DNA of 6,883 nt from CAYMKL01 sp964390805 (lineage in GTDB: Bacteria; Chloroflexota; Anaerolineae; VGOG01): NCBI GenBank assembly GCA_964390805.1, contig CAYMKL010000213.1, positions 1-6,883 of the forward strand, written 5' to 3'. Position 1 is the stretch's first letter; each line of letters starts with the position of its first letter. This document shows positions 4,656 through 6,883 of this stretch, in pieces. The position numbers and the translations under genes are program-made. The notes beneath the pieces are model-generated. The model searched no databases, was not told the origin of the DNA, and saw only the letters and a list, made by a program, of their open reading frames with translations.

Positions 4656-6584
4656 CTAATCTCCAGTTTCCCAGACAACGCCGACGCGCGTGCCGTGGCC
4701 TATCTGGCTTTCGATGGTCAGTGCAGCGCCGATGGCCTCGGCCCGCTCCCGCATGATGCTCAGGCCCAACTGGTCGGGCAGAACGTCGCTCGGATCGAAG
4801 CCCCGCCCATCGTCGTGGATGCGGAGTGCTGCCCCTTCCGGTTGGCAGGACAGGGTGACGGATACGGTGCTGGCCTCGGCGTGCTTGGCGACGTTGTTCA
4901 GCGCTTCCTGGGAGATGCGGTACAGCGCAATCTGAACGTCATCCGGCAGAGGATAATCTCCCCCCGCCGTCGTCGTGACGGGCACGCGGGTTCGGCTGGT
5001 CACAGCCTCGGCCAAATGACCCAGCAGCTCGCCCAGGGGCTTCTCCGTGAGAGCCGCCGGGCGCAGCTCCAGCAGCAGAGTGCGCATCTCGGCCGACGCC
5101 CCTCGCGTCAAGCGCCGCAGTTCCTCCAGAGCGCGTTGGCTCTCCTCTGGATGGCGTTCCCACACGCGGGGCAGGGACTCGGCGATCAAGCTGGCCGAAA
5201 AGAGGGTCTGGGTGACGGCGTCGTGCAGCTCCCGGGCCAGACGTTCGCGTTCGGCGGTTGCGACAGCCTGGCGCATCACCTTCTCCGCACGCACCCGCTC
5301 GGTGATGTCGAGAGTGTATTCGATCATCCTGATCACGTCGCCGTCATCATCAAAGACAGGATAGCCGCGCACCTCCACGTAATGGGCATCTCCCGTCGCG
5401 TTACGGTGAATGTGTTCCGTCGTTACCGGTTCTTTCGTCTTCTTGACTTGCTCAAGGGGACAGGGGAATCCCGCATTTTCACACGGACGGTCGCGTTGAT
5501 GGAAGAGGGCATGGCAGGTGGTGGCCTCCGGGTCGAGGTTGCGGGCTGCCGAATTCGCCATCTCAACCGTGCAATCGTTCACGTTGATCACGCAAAATGG
5601 ATCGTCGAGCGCCTCGATGGTGCCTTCCAGCAACTCTCGTTGCCGGCGGATCTGTTCTTCCATCTCGTGGCGTGCGGTGACATTGCGGACCAAAGCGACA
5701 AGGCGGCCATGCGCCTTGTTTGGTTCGCCTTTGGCGGCAATCGAAAGCTCGTACCAATCGGTGCCGGCTGGGGTGTGCAGAGAATAGACGGCGCCGGCGT
5801 GTTTTCCCTGCCTGGTGGCTTGGGCAATGGCCGCCATGATGGTGCTTGCGGCAGGCTGGGGGAGCACGTCCGTCACCCTTCGGCCCAGGAACTCCTCGGG
5901 CGCGACGTAGAGGACTTCGGGCTGAGGCGCCCGAAAGTCATAGATGTGCCCCTCGTGGTCCACCTCGAACAACATATCGGGCAAGGCGTTCAGCGTGGCC
6001 TCGAGCTGCCGGTGGGTTTCCTGAAGTGCCTCTTCTGCTAACCTGCGCGCGGAGAAGTCACGGGCGTTCTCCAGGGCAGCCGCGATCTGGTCGGCGACCA
6101 GCCCGACCAGGGTCTCGTCAGTTGGGGAAAACGCGTTGGCTCGTTTGCTGGTCAGTGAAAGGGTGCCCAGTGATCCAGCTTTGACGACCAGTGGAGCCGC
6201 CAATAGAGATCGGAAGCGGGGCGGTGCATCGAGGGAGACAAAGCGCTGGTCCAGCAGCACGTCGGGGACATTGATGATCTCGCGGCTCGCCAGGGCATGA
6301 CCCGCCACGCCCACCCCCATTGCGAAGGGGAAGATGCCGCTGGCCTCACTGTTAGCATCGCTAGAGGCCACCGTGTGAAGCGTTTCGCCATCGTCGTCGA
6401 GCCACTGGAGGGTGCACGTATCGGCTGCCTGGACGATCTCCACAGCAGTGTGGACGGTCTGCGTCCGCGCGGCATCCATGTCACGGGTGGTGGCCAGCGC
6501 CCGGCTCAGGTCCAGCAGTTTGGTCAGCGTCCCCTCGATAGGGGTCGCCAATGGCAGCAGCGAAGTTTTTGTGCTTGTGAGCAT
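4656..6584 (-). CDS. GAF-PAS-PAS sensor histidine kinase of the NarX/DesK-like HisKA_3 family
   Basis: A 642-residue soluble sensor kinase with no signal peptide or membrane segment. Residues about 21-175 form a GAF domain; about 190-305 a PAS domain ending in the VRNVTARHEME junction; about 315-430 a second PAS domain with a Cys/His cluster (C357-H358, H362, C368, C375) and the closing IEYTLDITERVRAE. HisKA_3 dimerisation follows with phospho-accepting H454 in RLARELHDAVTQTLF. The HATPase domain has the N-box ALYRISQEALNN (N563-N564), G1 DDGRGF (591-596), G2 around QLGLSIMRERAEAIGA (605-620) and GHGT (629-632). All residues needed for ATP binding and autophosphorylation are present. Its partner is the NarL-type regulator 4 nt downstream. 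A strong promoter lies at 6660-6688. The ATG at 6584 has no clear ribosome binding site, while a perfect one lies about 45 nt upstream. The signal sensed is unknown; the Cys cluster suggests metal or redox. Confidence 0.93.
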   Translation of the reverse strand: MLTSTKTSLLPLATPIEGTLTKLLDLSRALATTRDMDAARTQTVHTAVEIVQAADTCTLQWLDDDGETLHTVASSDANSEASGIFPFAMGVGVAGHALASREIINVPDVLLDQRFVSLDAPPRFRSLLAAPLVVKAGSLGTLSLTSKRANAFSPTDETLVGLVADQIAAALENARDFSARRLAEEALQETHRQLEATLNALPDMLFEVDHEGHIYDFRAPQPEVLYVAPEEFLGRRVTDVLPQPAASTIMAAIAQATRQGKHAGAVYSLHTPAGTDWYELSIAAKGEPNKAHGRLVALVRNVTARHEMEEQIRRQRELLEGTIEALDDPFCVINVNDCTVEMANSAARNLDPEATTCHALFHQRDRPCENAGFPCPLEQVKKTKEPVTTEHIHRNATGDAHYVEVRGYPVFDDDGDVIRMIEYTLDITERVRAEKVMRQAVATAERERLARELHDAVTQTLFSASLIAESLPRVWERHPEESQRALEELRRLTRGASAEMRTLLLELRPAALTEKPLGELLGHLAEAVTSRTRVPVTTTAGGDYPLPDDVQIALYRISQEALNNVAKHAEASTVSVTLSCQPEGAALRIHDDGRGFDPSDVLPDQLGLSIMRERAEAIGAALTIESQIGHGTRVGVVWETGD

Positions 6585-6607
6585 AGGATAGCGACGGTAG
6601 CTGGCGG

Positions 6608-6638
6608 CCTCAGGCCCGCACCGTGGCAGACCTCCTCA
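6608..6638 (-). promoter_or_regulatory. Leader of the kinase mRNA: perfect Shine-Dalgarno and a 3-codon frame
   Basis: AGGAGGT (6630-6636), a full match to the 16S rRNA tail, is followed 8 nt later by GTG CGG GCC TGA (6610-6621). The kinase frame has no usable ATG, GTG or TTG near this site, and an in-frame TGA overlaps its upstream edge. A small hairpin, GGCC-TGA-GGCC (6606-6616), overlaps the stop of the mini-frame. It may be a ribosome standby or leader-peptide site, or chance. Confidence 0.35.
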
Positions 6639-6659
6639 AGCTTCTTGACAACAATAGTT

Positions 6660-6688
6660 ATTATATCAAAGAAGTGGAAATCCGTCAA
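6660..6688 (-). promoter_or_regulatory. Sigma70-type promoter of the kinase/regulator operon
   Basis: On the minus strand a -35 TTGACG (6683-6688, 5 of 6 consensus) and a -10 TATAAT (6660-6665, 6 of 6) are separated by exactly 17 nt. The predicted start is near 6653, giving a 5' leader of about 70 nt before the kinase ATG at 6584. The local AT-rich patch contrasts with GC-rich surroundings. Confidence 0.8.
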
Positions 6689-6802
6689 CCGACCTTGAAA
6701 GCGGGGCGTGCACAGCGAAAGCCCGGGGAGTACATTGGTACCCTGTTAAAAGAGCTCTGGGGTTGTAGCCTCAGAGGTCTTCTCACTTACCCCGCCGCCG
6801 AC

Positions 6803-6831
6803 TTGCCAATTGGCAGTAAATGCTCTACAAT
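6803..6831 (+). promoter_or_regulatory. Candidate rightward promoter with palindromic operator over the -35
   Basis: On the plus strand TTGCCA (6803-6808) and TACAAT (6826-6831) are each 5 of 6 matches to the sigma70 hexamers, with a 17-nt spacer. The -35 overlaps a perfect 12-bp palindrome TGCCAATTGGCA (6804-6815), a typical place for a repressor site. The transcript would start near 6838 and leave the window; an ATG at 6872 (ATG AAC ACC TGG) near the edge might be its first codon but only four codons are visible and its ribosome binding site is weak. The rest of 6689-6802 shows no gene. Confidence 0.5.
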
Positions 6832-6883
6832 CGCTCAAACCTATTTTCGTGGGAAGGGCAAAAGCAAGCCAATGAACACCTGG

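Noticed and set aside
4341..6041. Long open frame of 566 codons on the plus strand
   Set aside because: It is antisense to the histidine kinase and regulator, whose motifs are unmistakable. Its translation shows no recognisable domain; long antisense frames are expected in GC-rich coding DNA.
6645..6650. Plus-strand TTGACA as a rightward -35
   Set aside because: No acceptable -10 lies 15-19 nt downstream; the sequence is better explained as the leader of the leftward kinase transcript.

Overview
The window looks like a piece of a bacterial draft genome or metagenome bin, with a scaffold gap of exactly 100 N at 3729-3828. All confidently called genes lie on the minus strand. High GC, GAF/PAS-rich signalling proteins, secreted thrombospondin-type-3 proteins and GC-rich dispersed palindromic repeats together suggest a Chloroflexota (Anaerolineae-like) organism. 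This is inferred from style and remembered families; there is no taxonomic marker in the window.

Layout, in transcription order (right to left). At 6689-6883 is an intergenic region with a candidate rightward promoter whose -35 is embedded in a 12-bp palindrome; it would serve a gene beginning at or beyond the right edge. At 6660-6688 is a very good leftward sigma70 promoter (TTGACG, 17-nt spacer, TATAAT). It drives a two-component pair: a soluble GAF-PAS-PAS-HisKA_3-HATPase histidine kinase (4656-6584), then, 4 nt beyond its stop, a NarL/FixJ-type response regulator starting at 4651. The regulator's DNA-binding domain is complete, but its frame has no stop codon at the expected place and runs into a GC-rich palindromic repeat array (about 3379-3952) that contains the gap. 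A 15-bp-stem hairpin with a T-rich tail (3331-3371) closes this transcription unit.

The second unit starts with a control region (3145-3330) carrying three copies of a 9-bp motif spaced exactly 24 bp apart. It encodes a GAF-GGDEF-REC diguanylate cyclase (1618-3144) with an intact GGEEF site, an intact RxxD inhibitory site, and a receiver domain at the unusual C-terminal end. After a 137-nt spacer that may encode a 25-residue peptide comes a secreted protein (98-1480): signal peptide, AT-rich beta-sandwich-like N-terminal domain, calcium-binding thrombospondin type 3 repeats, and a small Cys-containing C-terminal module. A strong rho-independent terminator (about 21-66) ends it.

A plausible joint reading, which is inference: the kinase and NarL-type regulator sense a soluble or redox cue and control transcription, while the adjacent cyclase makes c-di-GMP under its own receiver and may be co-transcribed with a secreted calcium-binding surface protein, as expected for attachment or biofilm control. 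Nothing in the window proves that the two units are linked.
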